64,000 nucleotides of DNA from Panulirus ornatus (taxonomy: Eukaryota; Arthropoda; Malacostraca; Decapoda; Palinuridae): assembly GCF_036320965.1 (NCBI RefSeq), contig NC_092239.1, positions 5,898,320-5,962,319 of the forward strand, given 5' to 3'. Position 1 is the first letter of the stretch. Each line of letters begins with the position of its first letter. The notes beneath the pieces were generated by a model. That model ran no database searches. It was not told where the DNA came from and saw nothing but the letters and a program-made list of their open reading frames with translations. Made by a program: the position numbers and the translations under genes. Positions 12,175-23,597 of this stretch are shown piece by piece.

Positions 12175-12470
12175 CACAGCATCCAGCGTGCCACTTGCCA
12201 CAGTTGCCCCTCACACTGGTGGGCTCTCTCAGACAATGATGTATTGACTCTGAACACACAAACACACTCGCTGGTGTTACAAAGGTAACAGGTCTTCATC
12301 GGTGACGCATCTGTAAACAGACGCCGGAACAACACCTCGTAGCACCCAGCCTGCCTCCTAGTTATTCTCTGGGGTCGTGTCCTGGATGCCTTTACCTTCC
12401 CCCCCTGAGACGCCTCAGTTATAATTAACGACGCCAACGTATATGTTTGAATAACGTCGTAACTCAATAG

Positions 12471-13890
12471 GCAGCGTACGTGCGTGTGTGTGTGTGTAAC
12501 TTCATTACAGATAATTTTCGTAACACAGTGAGGTATTGATGGGTAAGGTGGCTCGCGACATCACTGGCGCTTGTGGTGCCAGAGTTTGACAGACAGGCAA
12601 GGCGAGGAAGGCATGAAGACAGGCAGGGGACGGGGGCGTCATGTATTTATCTTTCCTCAAAATAACTGTTTGTTATCGGCGGGGGGGACGGGCGGCGGGC
12701 CATGGCTGACTTGGGTGGGTGGCTGGCCCATTGTGTTATGCTGTGTGGGGCAAGCCTGCTTGATGCACGGAATGACGAAGGTGGCGTCGACGAGGTGATG
12801 ATGATGGTGGTGGTGGTGGTGGGAGAAGATGGAGGTGTTGGGTGGATGGTTCTTGAACCCATAGAGGATCTTTTGGGTGGTTCTGATCGTGTGGAGGGTT
12901 AGGTGGATGGTCCCGGGCTTGAGTCGGAGGCATGTGGGAGAGAGTTTTGTGAGTTGGTTGTATGTAGGCGTAAGGTCCAAGGGAGCAGGTGGGTGGATGA
13001 GGACATAGGGAGGGTTGCGTGCGGCAGTTTGTGAGGGGAACCCCTTGTTCCCCCCCGCTCCACTTACGGGGGACGACTACGCGACCCTCCGCTCTCGAGG
13101 AAAAACACCCTAGTTTACGGCCTCGCTCGAGGAGGACCTCGGCAGCCACTCCAGGATGTGTGGGGGGTATTGTCAGGCAGGCTGATGGGGCGCTGTCTAG
13201 GGACAGGAAAGGAATTCACAAGTCCTCTAGCACTTAGAAGTTCACAGACGTCCCCAGAGAGAGTGGCTGGGCGATAGAGATCAGAGTCGAGAACAGATGT
13301 TGAAATGAATCTATTTTTTCCCCCCTCCCTCTCATTATAGACCATTAGTGTAATGTCCTGTGTAATGGTAACGGGCTTTTTGATTTAATGAAGGGTTACT
13401 TGTATCATCTGGGTATATACTGGTGATCAGGGCCTTCAGTTGCCTGTCACGTTTCGGTTACAGTAAAAAAAAAAAAAAAAAAGTTAGAGGCTGTGGCTTC
13501 TTAGACGATGGTTCTACGTCAGTGTGATAGAAATGGCTGGATTCCCGTGAGTGAGTGGTGTATGGTTGAGGTTCTCCAGCAAGAGAGCGGGTTTTCTTCA
13601 CCCCCACGTCAAACCTATGTCAGACGAGAGGGAGAGCCATTGCTGTCCGTGCTTACGAATGACCTTGGACAATCATGGTCAGTGAGTGACCAGACCTCAA
13701 AGATTTTCCATGTTGGGGCAGGGTCAGCCTGCTCCCCACCAGCACCGGGGGCCGGCTGGGGTGGGCTGGGATGAGGTGGGCTGTGATTCGACGTGGATTT
13801 AGTTGTGGGGTGGTGACCTAGTGTGGCCGAGAGCCGTGTTCTGCTGATGGAGAACGGTATTGTTACGGCCATAATGAGAGACATGATAGG
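12471..13890. other. non-coding stretch, no gene seen
   Basis: Mostly unique-looking GT-rich DNA with a short (GGT)n near 12807 and an A run near 13465. Open frames are short on both strands and none resembles a known family. Confidence 0.5.
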
Positions 13891-13898
13891 ACGTCCAT

Positions 13899-13900
<2 letters not shown>

Positions 13901-13930
<30 letters not shown>
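13901..13930. repeat. (CT)n microsatellite
   Basis: About 15 CT units. Confidence 0.95.
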
Positions 13931-13933
<3 letters not shown>

Positions 13934-15500
13934 TCATTACTTAACGTCATCTCTGGCCGTAAGATTACAATACAGTTAAATTCTCATCAATCTAAACAAA
14001 CAGTTTTATGAGAGAATGACTGCGCTCTACGGAACGTTTGTCATTTGTTTCTGGTGTTATAAGGAGGGAGTGGTGTTCTCCTGGTTGGTGCACAGTGATG
14101 AACCCCCACCACATCCTCCAGGAGGAAGTGACCCTCAGGTACACACACCCATCCCTCACGACGTGGGGTGCGACCGTATGATCCTCCGCGGTGGATCAGC
14201 CTTGGCGGGTCACAGTGCGGCACTTCCAAGCCTCGGGTTGGTGCTACAGTGATGGAGGGAGCGGGGTCTGCCTCCCTCACGTTTGATATGAAATTGCGAC
14301 GCGTCCCGCGCCTCGCCCTCCCCCCACGACACACGAGACACCACAGACTCGAGACAAAGCGACTCTTGTGGTGCTTCCCCGATGCCCGGCACAAAAATGC
14401 TTTGTAATTTCCCCGTCTGACGTGACTGGCGAGTCCTCGTTGGCGAATGAAAGGAGCCCTTCAGTGGGCGTGCCGGTCCTCGTCAAAGACACCGTCAGGA
14501 GGGAGTTAGAGCCAGAAGTAGTATGGTTGGGCTATTGGGGGAAACAAGGGGGTGGGTCGGACTGCTATTGGGTATACTGTAGGTGCCTCCTAGGAAGTCA
14601 TTAGGGCTCCTCCCCACCGTCCTCAGCCCCTCACAGTCAGTCAACCTCTGCTCCCACACCTGGGGATGGCATGAAGTCCACATGGAATCGCATGGCGTTC
14701 ATGTGTTAGCCGTGCGATCTTCTGAAAACCCCCCGTCTGGGTCGTGGATGAGATTAGAAAATGATCACGGAACGGGTAAATAGGTCGTCTAGTGGCCTCG
14801 GGCGTGTCGTAAACCTGAGGGAGTGGCGCCCAAGGGACACCATGGCCCCCCCTCCTCCCGCCCCTCGGGCCAGACCCGTCATCCCGGCCCTCTTCACGAC
14901 CCGCACCCGCCATTAACTCAAGTAAACAACCCAATTTGTAGGATTTTGGGGGAGTGGAAACGATCTGTCTAAGGACTCTCTCTCTCTCTCTCATCCGTCC
15001 TGCGTCAGAGCAGGTGGCCGCAGCGGGCGGGCGCGAGGGGAGGAGCAGCCCCCAGCTAGGGCTCGTCCAGCGAAGCCATGATTCATAGGTGCACCGGGCG
15101 TAGTCAGACGCTGCCACCCGCCTCCGACTGAGGCGGCGAGAGTGTGAGTAAGTGAGTGTGTCAGGTTGGATGACTAATTGGCAGGGTGACGGACTGTGTC
15201 TACCTAGGCGTAGAGCGTGACTCGACTCGACTAGCAGGAGGACCACCTCCCTCAGGTGAAAGTGGCTGGTGGCCCGTCAGGAGCCCCGGCGGTGGTGGTG
15301 ATCAGGCTTGGCTCCCCTTCCCCTGGGGCGTGATGATGTATGACGCTGATTACAATTCCTCTTGAGAGGATGAACGTCTCTGGGAGGAGGCAGAAGATGG
15401 CCGACCTCTGAATTTAGCCAAGGGTTCGATAACAACCTTTTTTTTTTATCAAGATTTTAAAACCACAGATGGGGGGTAGTGCGTCAGGACTCCTCTTCAC
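13931..15500. other. non-coding stretch, no gene seen
   Basis: GC-richer unique-looking DNA. A 201-codon minus-strand frame (14641-15246) crosses a short (CT)n at 14978 and has an Arg/Ser-rich composition with no recognised domain. I do not call it a gene. Confidence 0.5.
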
Positions 15501-15508
15501 GGTCGCTA

Positions 15509-15761
<253 letters not shown>

Positions 15762-15840
<79 letters not shown>
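15762..15840. repeat. (AT)n microsatellite
   Basis: About 39 AT units starting at the last bases of the Penelope-like fragment. Confidence 0.97.
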
Positions 15841-15843
<3 letters not shown>

Positions 15844-16174
15844 AGGGTACGTGGTCGTAGATCTGAGGATAGCGTCACCTGACTCCTCATATGCATCCCT
15901 TGTTTCCCTCCCGTACGTCGCAACCTCATCGTAATTATTACCTCCTTGTTGACCAAGAACTCCGACGATATTGCCTCCTCACGTTGCCTCCAACTTTGCC
16001 CCGTTCCCAGAAGAGCTCGGGGCCAGGTGTACGACTATTTTTTTTTTTTTTTTGAGGTCGGAAACCACACCTGGCTACACAGTGTTAATCATCAGGTGTG
16101 GTTGATATAGAATATTCTGCGTGTACCAAACTACTTACCATGGCGTGGGTGTTACAGAGTTGCGATTGAAAGGC

Positions 16175-16178
<4 letters not shown>

Positions 16179-16236
<58 letters not shown>
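16179..16236. repeat. (AG)n microsatellite
   Basis: About 29 AG units. Confidence 0.97.
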
Positions 16237-16239
<3 letters not shown>

Positions 16240-16339
16240 GCTGTTTCCCATGGGAGCGAGATGGCGACTTGGAGCAGATGAATAAGTTAGGAGTGAGATA
16301 AAAGGAGAAAAATTCTCGCTCGGTTCATTCCTCTGTTCC

Positions 16340-16459
16340 TTTTAAAAGTCGTACAAGAGGGGGGAGGGTTTCCATCCCTCTGTTCCCGCCCTCTCGAAGT
16401 CGTCATTTACGACATGCGAGAGATAAGTAGACAGAATCTTTCTCTTCTGTCACTCGGGA

Positions 16460-16461
<2 letters not shown>
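16340..16461 (-). mobile_element. LINE-associated block, degenerate
   Basis: Contains 'gggagggtttcc', 'tcccgccctctcgaagtcgt' and 'tacgacatgcgagaga'. A related block lies at 54486-54547 between two (TA)n arrays. I recall similar sequence as part of dispersed decapod LINE copies but cannot confirm it here. It abuts the (AT)n array at 16462. Confidence 0.4.

Positions 16462-16509
<48 letters not shown>
16462..16509. repeat. (AT)n microsatellite at a LINE breakpoint
   Basis: About 24 AT units ending exactly where the minus-strand reverse transcriptase frame stops matching. Confidence 0.97.
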
Positions 16510-16510
<1 letters not shown>

Positions 16511-16512
<2 letters not shown>

Positions 16513-16897
16513 CTCGACTTCCACACATTCTTCAAGGCCCCCAGAATTTTTGCCCCCTCCCCCACCCTATGATCCACTTCCGCTTCCATGGTTCCATCCG
16601 CTGCCAGATCCACTCCCAGATATCTAAAACACTTCACTTCCTCCAGTTTTTCCCCATTCAAACTCACCTCCCAATTGACTTGACCCTCAACCCTACTGTA
16701 CCTAATAACCTTGCTCTTATTCACATTTACTCTTAACTTTCTTCTTCCACACACTTTACCAAACTCAGTCACCAGCTTCTGCAGTTTCACACATGAATCA
16801 GCCACCAGCGCTGTGTCATCAGCGAACAACAACTGACTCACTTCCCAAGCTCTCTCATCCCCAACAGACTTCATACTTGCCCCTCTCTCCAAAACTC
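16511..16897 (-). pseudogene. RTE-like LINE reverse transcriptase fragment, inverted
   Basis: About 129 codons on the minus strand with no stop. Residues 22-28 read QLLFADD, with the FADD catalytic motif of the reverse transcriptase palm. Further on come KCFRYLGVDL and a DG-plus-acidic stretch that normally precedes the thumb and C-terminal domain. The N-terminal endonuclease and upstream palm motifs are absent. The fragment is bounded by (TA)n on both sides and lies in the opposite orientation to the C-terminal part that follows at 16964. The relic is dead, although its reading frame is well preserved, suggesting a fairly recent copy. Confidence 0.85.
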
Positions 16898-16899
16898 TA

Positions 16900-16962
<63 letters not shown>
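16898..16962. repeat. (TA)n plus T41 run
   Basis: About 12 TA units followed by about 41 T. On the minus strand this reads as A41(TA)12, the same order as the tail of the LINE at 17590-17668. It may be an inverted copy of such a tail. Confidence 0.95.
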
Positions 16963-16963
<1 letters not shown>

Positions 16964-16966
<3 letters not shown>

Positions 16967-17405
16967 AAAAATGGGTATGTTTGAAGGAATAGTGGTTCCA
17001 ACAATGTTGTATGGTTGCGAGGCGTGGGCTATGGATAGAGTTGTGCGCAGGAGGATGGATGTGCTGGAAATGAGATGTTTGAGGACAATGTGTGGTGTGA
17101 GGTGGTTTGATCGAGTGAGTAACGTAAGGGTAAGAGAGATGTGTGGAAATAAAAAGAGCGTGGTTGAGAGAGCAGAAGAGGGTGTTTTGAAGTGGTTTGG
17201 GCACATGGAGAGGATGAGTGAGGAAAGATTGACCAAGAGGATATATGTGTCGGAGGTGGAGGGAACAAGGAGAAGAGGGAGACCAAATTGGAGGTGGAAA
17301 GATGGAGTGAAAAAGATTTTGTGTGATCGGGGCCTGAACATGCAGGAGGGTGAAAGGAGGGCAAGGAACAGAGTGAATTGGAGCGATGTGGTATACCGGG
17401 GCTGA
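16964..17405 (+). pseudogene. RTE-like LINE C-terminal domain fragment
   Basis: A 144-codon open frame from the ATG at 16971 to a stop at 17403. It contains LYGCEAWAM near residue 14, a WFGHMERM motif near residue 77 and a Gly/Arg-rich RRRGRP stretch, all typical of the C-terminus of RTE-like LINE ORF2. In an intact element this would follow directly after the segment now lying inverted at 16511-16897. It is the best-preserved coding sequence in the window, but it is a 5'-truncated transposon piece and not a host gene. Confidence 0.85.
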
Positions 17406-17589
17406 CGTGCTGTCAGTGGATTGAATCAAGGCATGTGAAGCGTCTGGGGTAAACCATGGAAAGCTGTGTAGGTATGTATATATGCGTGTGTGGACGTATG
17501 TATATACATGTGTATGGGGGGGGGGGTTGGACCATTTCTTTCGTCTGTTTCCTTGCGCTACCTCGCAAACGCGGGAGACAGCGACAAAG

Positions 17590-17590
<1 letters not shown>
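17406..17590 (+). mobile_element. RTE-like LINE 3' untranslated region
   Basis: Follows the C-terminal stop. It includes 'gcatgtgaagcgtctggggt', 'aaaccatgga' and the block 'gcgctacctcgcaaacgcgg', then ends 'gacaaagtata' at a long A run. The minus strand of 57880-58077 carries the same pieces in the same order. This defines the family's 3' end. Confidence 0.8.

Positions 17591-17668
<78 letters not shown>
17590..17668. repeat. A40 run then (TA)n at LINE 3' end
   Basis: About 40 A followed by about 19 TA units. This is a poly(A)-like tail grown into a TA microsatellite. Confidence 0.96.
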
Positions 17669-17672
<4 letters not shown>

Positions 17673-19190
17673 TTTATGTACTAAACAACATTTTAAGTAT
17701 CCATGTAGACTGCAATTTATGCGATGTTTCAGCGGTAGACTCTTACCAGTTTAGCGCCAGGCTCCGTTGTACCGCCACATCTCTTGAGTCTACTCCTCCT
17801 GACGATATGTTTTCCCCCCGGCTGGTGCAGAGTGTGTTGGCTCTGTGTGGTATTATATAACGTCATTCTCTGTTGCTGGCTATATGTTACAAGTGAGATT
17901 CATGTACCGTGCCTGGCTGTGTGTAATATATATTTTTTTATTTATGCGGCAACTCGAGTCTGTTCCTGGATATTAATTTGAAAACCCGAAACACAGCGTG
18001 GACCCCTACCAGATTAATAAACAACGAGGGGAAACAACGAATGGCTTTCTTAAAAGCAAGCAATAAACACCCAGCGGCAGTATTACCAAGAATGAGAAGA
18101 AGTCTAGTTGCCTCGAAGCACCACAGGGCAGTGAGGGGAGTTGAGAAACTGTTTAATAATTTCTCTAAGACACCAATATCAAAACCGTACTGAGGATAGC
18201 GAAGAAACGATTGATTTGAAATAATACTACCTGCTAACTATAGCAACGCCGGTAAACAAACTTTAAACGGTTAACGGAATAAAACAAATGAGTGGGAATA
18301 AACAAGATAGTGGGTGAAGTATGAAGACGCGAAACCTTATCTCTTTTATGAGAGTTCGCCGTGAATCACTTTGATATTAAAAGTCTGAATGTAAAAGTTT
18401 TGAATCAAATAAAAATAAAGCTGTTTATGGCAACACTCGCACAGACCTTCTCACCATCTTTAAAATCCAAGTAAAAATACGACGCTGCGTCGGACGGCCG
18501 CCAATTTTTTCACAGAATTTGAACTTTCATGAAAGAAAACAATGGCAATAAGCGCATAGAATGCTGAAATATACTTTACTCATTACGTGTGATGCGATAT
18601 TCGCATTATTTTTCATTTTATCTATTAAGGTTTCTGGCATTTTTATAGCATGCATAGTCTTCTTCTAGTGTTACCAGAGCGAAATTTTTCCCGTCTGGCA
18701 GTGTGTTGCTATGCTAGCGGTTGGGTCTTGTGTGGAGGGAGGAGGTCTTGCTAGTGGAGCAGACATGGTAGAGTGGTTAAGATCTCGTATAACCATCTTG
18801 AGAAGTGATGAACGGTAGAATATAATTAAGGGAAAAAAATAGTTGTGGTTAGTAAATATGCTTTGGTGTGGAAATATCACTGAAGATACAAAATGTTTTT
18901 TAAAGTTATATATATAGCAGTGGTAAGCTGCCCGCTTCCTCCCTCTGTCTGTATCGAAGAGTCATTCGTTTGCCCCCTGTTGAATGTCAGAACATCCCAT
19001 ATCGACCGTGCAATAACATATACATGTTGGGCATCCCTATAGCCAACCCCCTCTGTGATGGAACCCCTTCATATAATCATCGCAACATTTTATTCCCCCA
19101 AAGCTGGGGGGGGGGGGGGCATTGCGTAGATGCTGTGATTGTATTTCTAATTAACATCTACTTCATATCTATTAGGGTTTGATTCGCTCT
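17669..19190. other. AT-richer island, no gene seen
   Basis: About 1.5 kb free of long microsatellites and visibly AT-richer than its surroundings. Short frames exist (for example 71 codons at 17978-18193), but none carries a known motif. A weak A-box-like text near 18770 lacks a matching B box. It could be an older unique segment or an unrecognised repeat. Confidence 0.5.
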
Positions 19191-19199
19191 AATTCGCCG

Positions 19200-19420
19200 C
19201 CATGGCTCAATTGAACCCGAGGCAACGCGTGTGGCTGCTGCTTCCCACGGTTTCTCTGTCGAGACCAGTCTATTCGAGGATGGACCGTTATGGAGCCTCA
19301 TCTTCCCTCGAACAGCTGAACCATGGGAATTCTTTTCCTCTTGTTTTCTTTCCCTTTTCTTATGATCTTTCTACCGTTAGGAGTCAGGTCTGCAAATGGC
19401 TGTGGCACATTGATTAATTC
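19200..19420 (+). pseudogene. Jockey-like reverse transcriptase C-terminal tail
   Basis: A 71-codon frame (19202-19417) contains LNHGNSFPLVFFPFSYDL, which resembles the 'LWNSLP..VFP.SYDL..FKS' tail of Jockey-clade polymerases, ending in RSQVCKWL. The start ATG is incidental because the element is 5'-truncated. The family's 3' region follows at once. Confidence 0.55.
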
Positions 19421-19422
19421 CA

Positions 19423-19506
19423 TTCTTTCCTACTTCTTTCGCTCGATATAGCCTTTGATTGGGGCATGTTTTACCCGAGCCATGTCGTTAACTGTGAGAA
19501 AGAAGA
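19423..19506 (+). mobile_element. Jockey-like 3' region
   Basis: Contains 'cctttgattggggcatgttt' and 'acccgagccatgtcgttaac', the block shared with 10190-10268 and with the minus strand near 43865-43967. Confidence 0.6.
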
Positions 19507-19524
19507 GAAAGAATTTTCATCAAC

Positions 19525-19822
19525 CCCTTGAGGAAGACGCTACGACACCTGAACACGACGGTACGACCGTTGAGCACGACGGTACGACCCCTTAAGCATG
19601 ACGGTACGACCCTTGAGCACGACGGTACTACCCTTGAGCACGACGGTACTACCCATGAGCACGACGATATTATTACCCTTGAGTATAAGAACGTGATTTC
19701 TGTTCTGATCCAGGGTCAGCCCATGACAACCAAGGGAGTCGTACCGACGTGCACAAGGGTCGTACCGTGCTCAAGAGATCGTACCGTCGTGCACAAGGGT
19801 CGTACCGTCTTGCTCATAAGTT
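19525..19822. mobile_element. foldback-like element, complete
   Basis: Left arm (19525-19688) has about seven tandem copies close to TGAGCACGACGGTACGACC. The centre (19689-19732) has inverted CCCTTG/CAAGGG ends. Right arm (19733-19822) has about four copies in the opposite orientation (GGTCGTACCGTCGTGC-type). Arms made of short tandem repeats facing each other are the hallmark of foldback transposons. No coding capacity is seen. Confidence 0.7.
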
Positions 19823-20371
19823 GGGGTGGGGGGGGAAGGGGTGGGGGGTGGTAAAGAGAAGCGAAAAGTTGAAATCATTTTAGATGTGACCAATATAAAT
19901 TCCCTTCAGAATAGATGGTATCTAGAATATATTCAAGTCACGTTTTTGATAGACTTTTTTTTTTTTCTTCTAAATGATTTGAATATTTGGTATTGGACGA
20001 ACGCCTAGCCTGGAGGCTGTCCACATTCAAAATACGATACATTTTTTTTTTTTGGATAGAACAAGGATGACCTAGATATCGACTGGGATATATGCAACAG
20101 TTATTTTTCATTCAAAGACAAGACTTTGACAACCTCTTTTTGTTTTCTATCATGAGTATGTTGATATTCATTATTTATTCACCTTTATGTTTGTCTGCTG
20201 CCCAGGTTCATTATTGTGGTAAAGTGTACGTAATTACCGTGAGGTCATTTCACATTATCATGAGAAATGTTGGACGGTAAATTCTGATTGTGCCTTACGA
20301 GAACTCATCACGTGACCTCCAGGGGTCCATAAACCCCCCACGGTGGGAGACTGTTATCTCATTGGCTCGGG

Positions 20372-20560
20372 GAGATGGGTGTGGCTTGGGGCTTCGAGGG
20401 ATGGGTGTGGCTTGGGGGTTCGAGGATGGGTGTGGCTTGGGGGTTCGAGGGATGGGTGTGGCTTGAGGTTTCAAGGGATGGGTGTGGCTTGAGGTTTCGA
20501 GGGATGGGGTGTGGCTTGAGGTTTCGGGGCTGAGTGTGGCCTGGAGATTAGGGGTTGAGT
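20372..20560. repeat. 24-26 bp minisatellite
   Basis: About seven copies of 'gatgggtgtggcttgaggtt' plus a short 'tcgagg' joint. Unit length drifts between copies. Confidence 0.92.
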
Positions 20561-20913
20561 GAGGGTAGGAGGTTAAGGCCGAGTTATACCTAGAGCTCTG
20601 GGGGTAAGAGTGTGGCTTGGGGTAGGACACTGGCGTGCCGATAACCTCGTAAAGAAAAGAGGAGGTGAGCTGGAGGACGCCCCAGATTAGCTTCGTTACC
20701 AGACGGGCCCGCCTCTGGCCTCCTCACACAGTGACTCCCCTCCTCCGCCTTTCACGCTCACTTCAGGACGCGGGAGGAGGAGGAGGAGGACGGGAGAGAG
20801 AGAGACCCCCCCTCTGCCGCCACCATAACCTGAACACCTTCCCCGCCACCAGCACTACCGACATGGGGACAACTCTCACTCCAGGGCGCGTGCGTTAACT
20901 AGCACGAAGGGGG

Positions 20914-20965
20914 TAACGACCCTTTGAGTATGGTGGCTTAACGACCCTTGAGTATGGTGGTTTGG
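20914..20965 (+). mobile_element. foldback motif pair
   Basis: Two 26-bp copies of 'acgacccttgagtatggtgg' plus a short tail. Probably a detached left arm of the array at 21141. Confidence 0.45.
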
Positions 20966-21140
20966 ACTGTTACCTACGAGGGAAGGGAACAGTAGACCTG
21001 ATGGTCCGTAACGGGGATACCTATGCACAAAATAAGGAGAATATTTCAGTATATTGGTAGAAACTGGATAGCAGTGTGGAAGGTGCCTCCCCTACCTCTC
21101 CACCTCTCCCTCTGGCTCAACTAACGGCTAGGAAAAATAA

Positions 21141-21380
21141 AGTGCTCAGAAAGTCGTACCGCAGTGCTCAAAGGGTCGTTCCGTTGTGCTCAGAGGGTCG
21201 TCCCGTCGTGCTCAGCGGGTCGTCCCGTCGTGCTCAGCGGGTCGCTCTGTCGTGCCCGGAGGGTCGTTCCGTCGAGCCCAGAGGGTCATTCCGTCGTGCT
21301 CAGAGGGTCGCACCGTCGTGCTCACGGGTTCGCACCGTCGTGTTCAGAGGGTCGTACCTTCGTGCTCAAAGGTCGTATAT
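21141..21380 (-). mobile_element. foldback-type arm, single orientation
   Basis: About ten tandem 21-22 bp units of the form GGGTCGTCCCGTCGTGCTCA, all in reverse orientation. There is no facing arm next to it. The arm motif has drifted to TCCCGTC, forming a local subfamily. Confidence 0.7.
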
Positions 21381-21914
21381 TAGTAATCCAGAGGTTAATA
21401 ACCTTAAACCTAAATGCCAGTGGAAGGATAAGGGAAGTGATTACCATTCGAAAGTGCTATTAGGAATGTTTGGGCTATAATCCACCGCAAACATGGGAGG
21501 GACTAGACCAAACGACGCTTCGTGGGGGCAGCACAGTGTTTAAACACCCCCCCTCTTTTGCCACTGTTATACCATTGTGGATATTATTGATTCTATTTGA
21601 ATCCATTGTGAAATAAAGAGTAAGCCAGCAATAAAAGCATCCCCGACGCAGGGGTGTGTGGGAGGGAGGGGGAGAGCATTTATACACGATAAAAAATAGT
21701 GTTTCATACCAGACCCATGAATAATAAAAAAAAAATATATATGAATATGTGGAGCTGGAAATGTAAAAATGAAAAATCTGGTGTTTGCAATTGGTGGACC
21801 ATGACTGTGTTGAATGTGTTTCTTTTATCTCTATTGCTTAATAAAGGATATGTATATTTCTTTCCTTTTTTTTTTTGAAGAAATCGTTCTTGTTTTGAAT
21901 TTTAACTCTTATTT

Positions 21915-22260
21915 CTACGACGGTTACGACCTTTAAGCACGATTGCATGACGGTACGACCATTGAGCACGACTGTGCTTCCCTATATGCACGACGGTACG
22001 ACCTTTGACCACGACTGTGCGACCCTTGAATATGCCTCGATCACCTTTATAGCACGACAGCACGACCCTCAAACACGACGATAGGGCCCCAAGAACACAA
22101 CAGTACGACCCTTGATTACACCCTCTTAATTTCTAACGATGATCGACTCTTGCACATGACTGTGCGACCCCTCGGGTTTGAGTCACGGCCACGACCGTAC
22201 CCCCCCAAGGGTCGTAAGCACGTACCGCCTGAGCCCAGTGGTACGTACCGTCATACCGAG
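21915..22260. mobile_element. foldback-like element, left arm long and right arm short
   Basis: About nine diverged forward motif copies (for example 'tgcacgacggtacgaccttt'). Reverse-orientation remnants follow at 22207-22250 ('aagggtcgtaagcacgtacc'). The centre is eroded. Confidence 0.6.
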
Positions 22261-22492
22261 GCCATAGCGCCGTCGTGGTGGCAGCGAAGGGATGAAAGGT
22301 ATGTGTGTTTGCACATGAACTCTGGCTGGGCTTGATGTTGGCTGTTGGCCGAGCGAGCGAGCAGGCAGGGAGAGAGGGAGGGAGGGCGCGTGCACGCTGG
22401 AAGGTAAACACGGCTCCAGGCAGGTCGTCCCCTTCCACCGCTCCTCTCCAGGCAACTGGCCGGTGCAGGTCGTGGGGTCGTGGAGCGATGAA

Positions 22493-22495
<3 letters not shown>

Positions 22496-22540
<45 letters not shown>
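22496..22540. repeat. (GA)n microsatellite
   Basis: About 22 GA units. Confidence 0.96.
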
Positions 22541-22544
<4 letters not shown>

Positions 22545-22690
22545 AATCTTGAGGAACATTGTGCACCATTTCGTGCTTGAGGAAACGTATAATGCTTACA
22601 TTTTGCGAGGTGGAGTGCGTAAAGGCAGTCATGGAGGGAGGGACTCCGCTAATGCGTGTAGGACGGTGTTTTGAGCATCTGCATCTTGAA

Positions 22691-22866
22691 TGAGGTGGGG
22701 GTGAGGTAGCTTGGAGTGAGGCACGGCAGGGTTGTGGTGGAGAACGTGGGATGAGGTAGCTTGGGGGGGACGAGGTGCAGCAGGTATGAGGTAGAGAACG
22801 TGTGGTGAGGTAGCTGGGAGTTGAGGCACAGCAGGTATGAGGAGGTGGAGAACGTGTGATGAGGTA
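22691..22866. repeat. tandem repeat of about 60 bp, three copies
   Basis: Three imperfect copies containing 'tgaggtagctgggagttgag' and 'gtggagaacgtgtgatgagg'. Confidence 0.85.
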
Positions 22867-23265
22867 CAGGTGGTCTCCCATTGGCACGGTGAGGGAAGGA
22901 TGCAAGATCCAGCGGGTGCCTTGTGGATTGGCAAGCAGAAGGAGGAGGAGGAGGAGGAGGCGATTGGCGGCACCTCCTCCATACTCAGGACGTGGTTGGC
23001 CTTACAGGTGTGTGTGTGTGGGTGTGTGTGTGGGAGGACCCAAACCCTCCTCATGAGGCTATAAGTTCAGTACTTCCCGCATGTTGACTTACGGTGAGCC
23101 GCCGGTGTTGAGGGGATTCAATCTGTATTGATTTTACTGATGGGGTTTTGCTTTCATCGCCGCCCCTCCCTCCCTCCGTCGTCACCCCCCATCCCTCTCT
23201 TCCCTCCCCTCCTCCCTCCCCCTCGCTCTCACACACACACAAATGCTGATTCCTCCTCTCTTTCA

Positions 23266-23266
<1 letters not shown>

Positions 23267-23331
<65 letters not shown>
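23267..23331. repeat. (CT)n microsatellite
   Basis: About 32 CT units. Confidence 0.97.
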
Positions 23332-23335
<4 letters not shown>

Positions 23336-23597
23336 CGAGCAGGGGGCCGCACTGGCCCACCTTCCTCATCAGCACCCTCCGTCAGGCAGCACCTGACGAC
23401 AGGTATCGGGTCCAGTGCTCGGGTAATATTGCATTGTTCCGTATCAGTATTGTATCGGCGGCGGTGGTCGGACAGGGACGTGCGCCTCAGCCCCATGTGT
23501 GCTGCTGACCTCACTGTTAAAGGGAATATGTCCATGACCCGGCGCGGGTATGTCCGCCTCCCTCACTCCCTGCTCCCCTGGCTAGAGCCAGCATGTC

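Noticed and set aside
14641..15246. 201-codon minus frame
   Set aside because: Biased composition, crosses a CT microsatellite, no motif.
18765..18835. tRNA-like text (GGTAGAGTGGTTAAG)
   Set aside because: Resembles an A box, but no matching B box or acceptor stem could be drawn.
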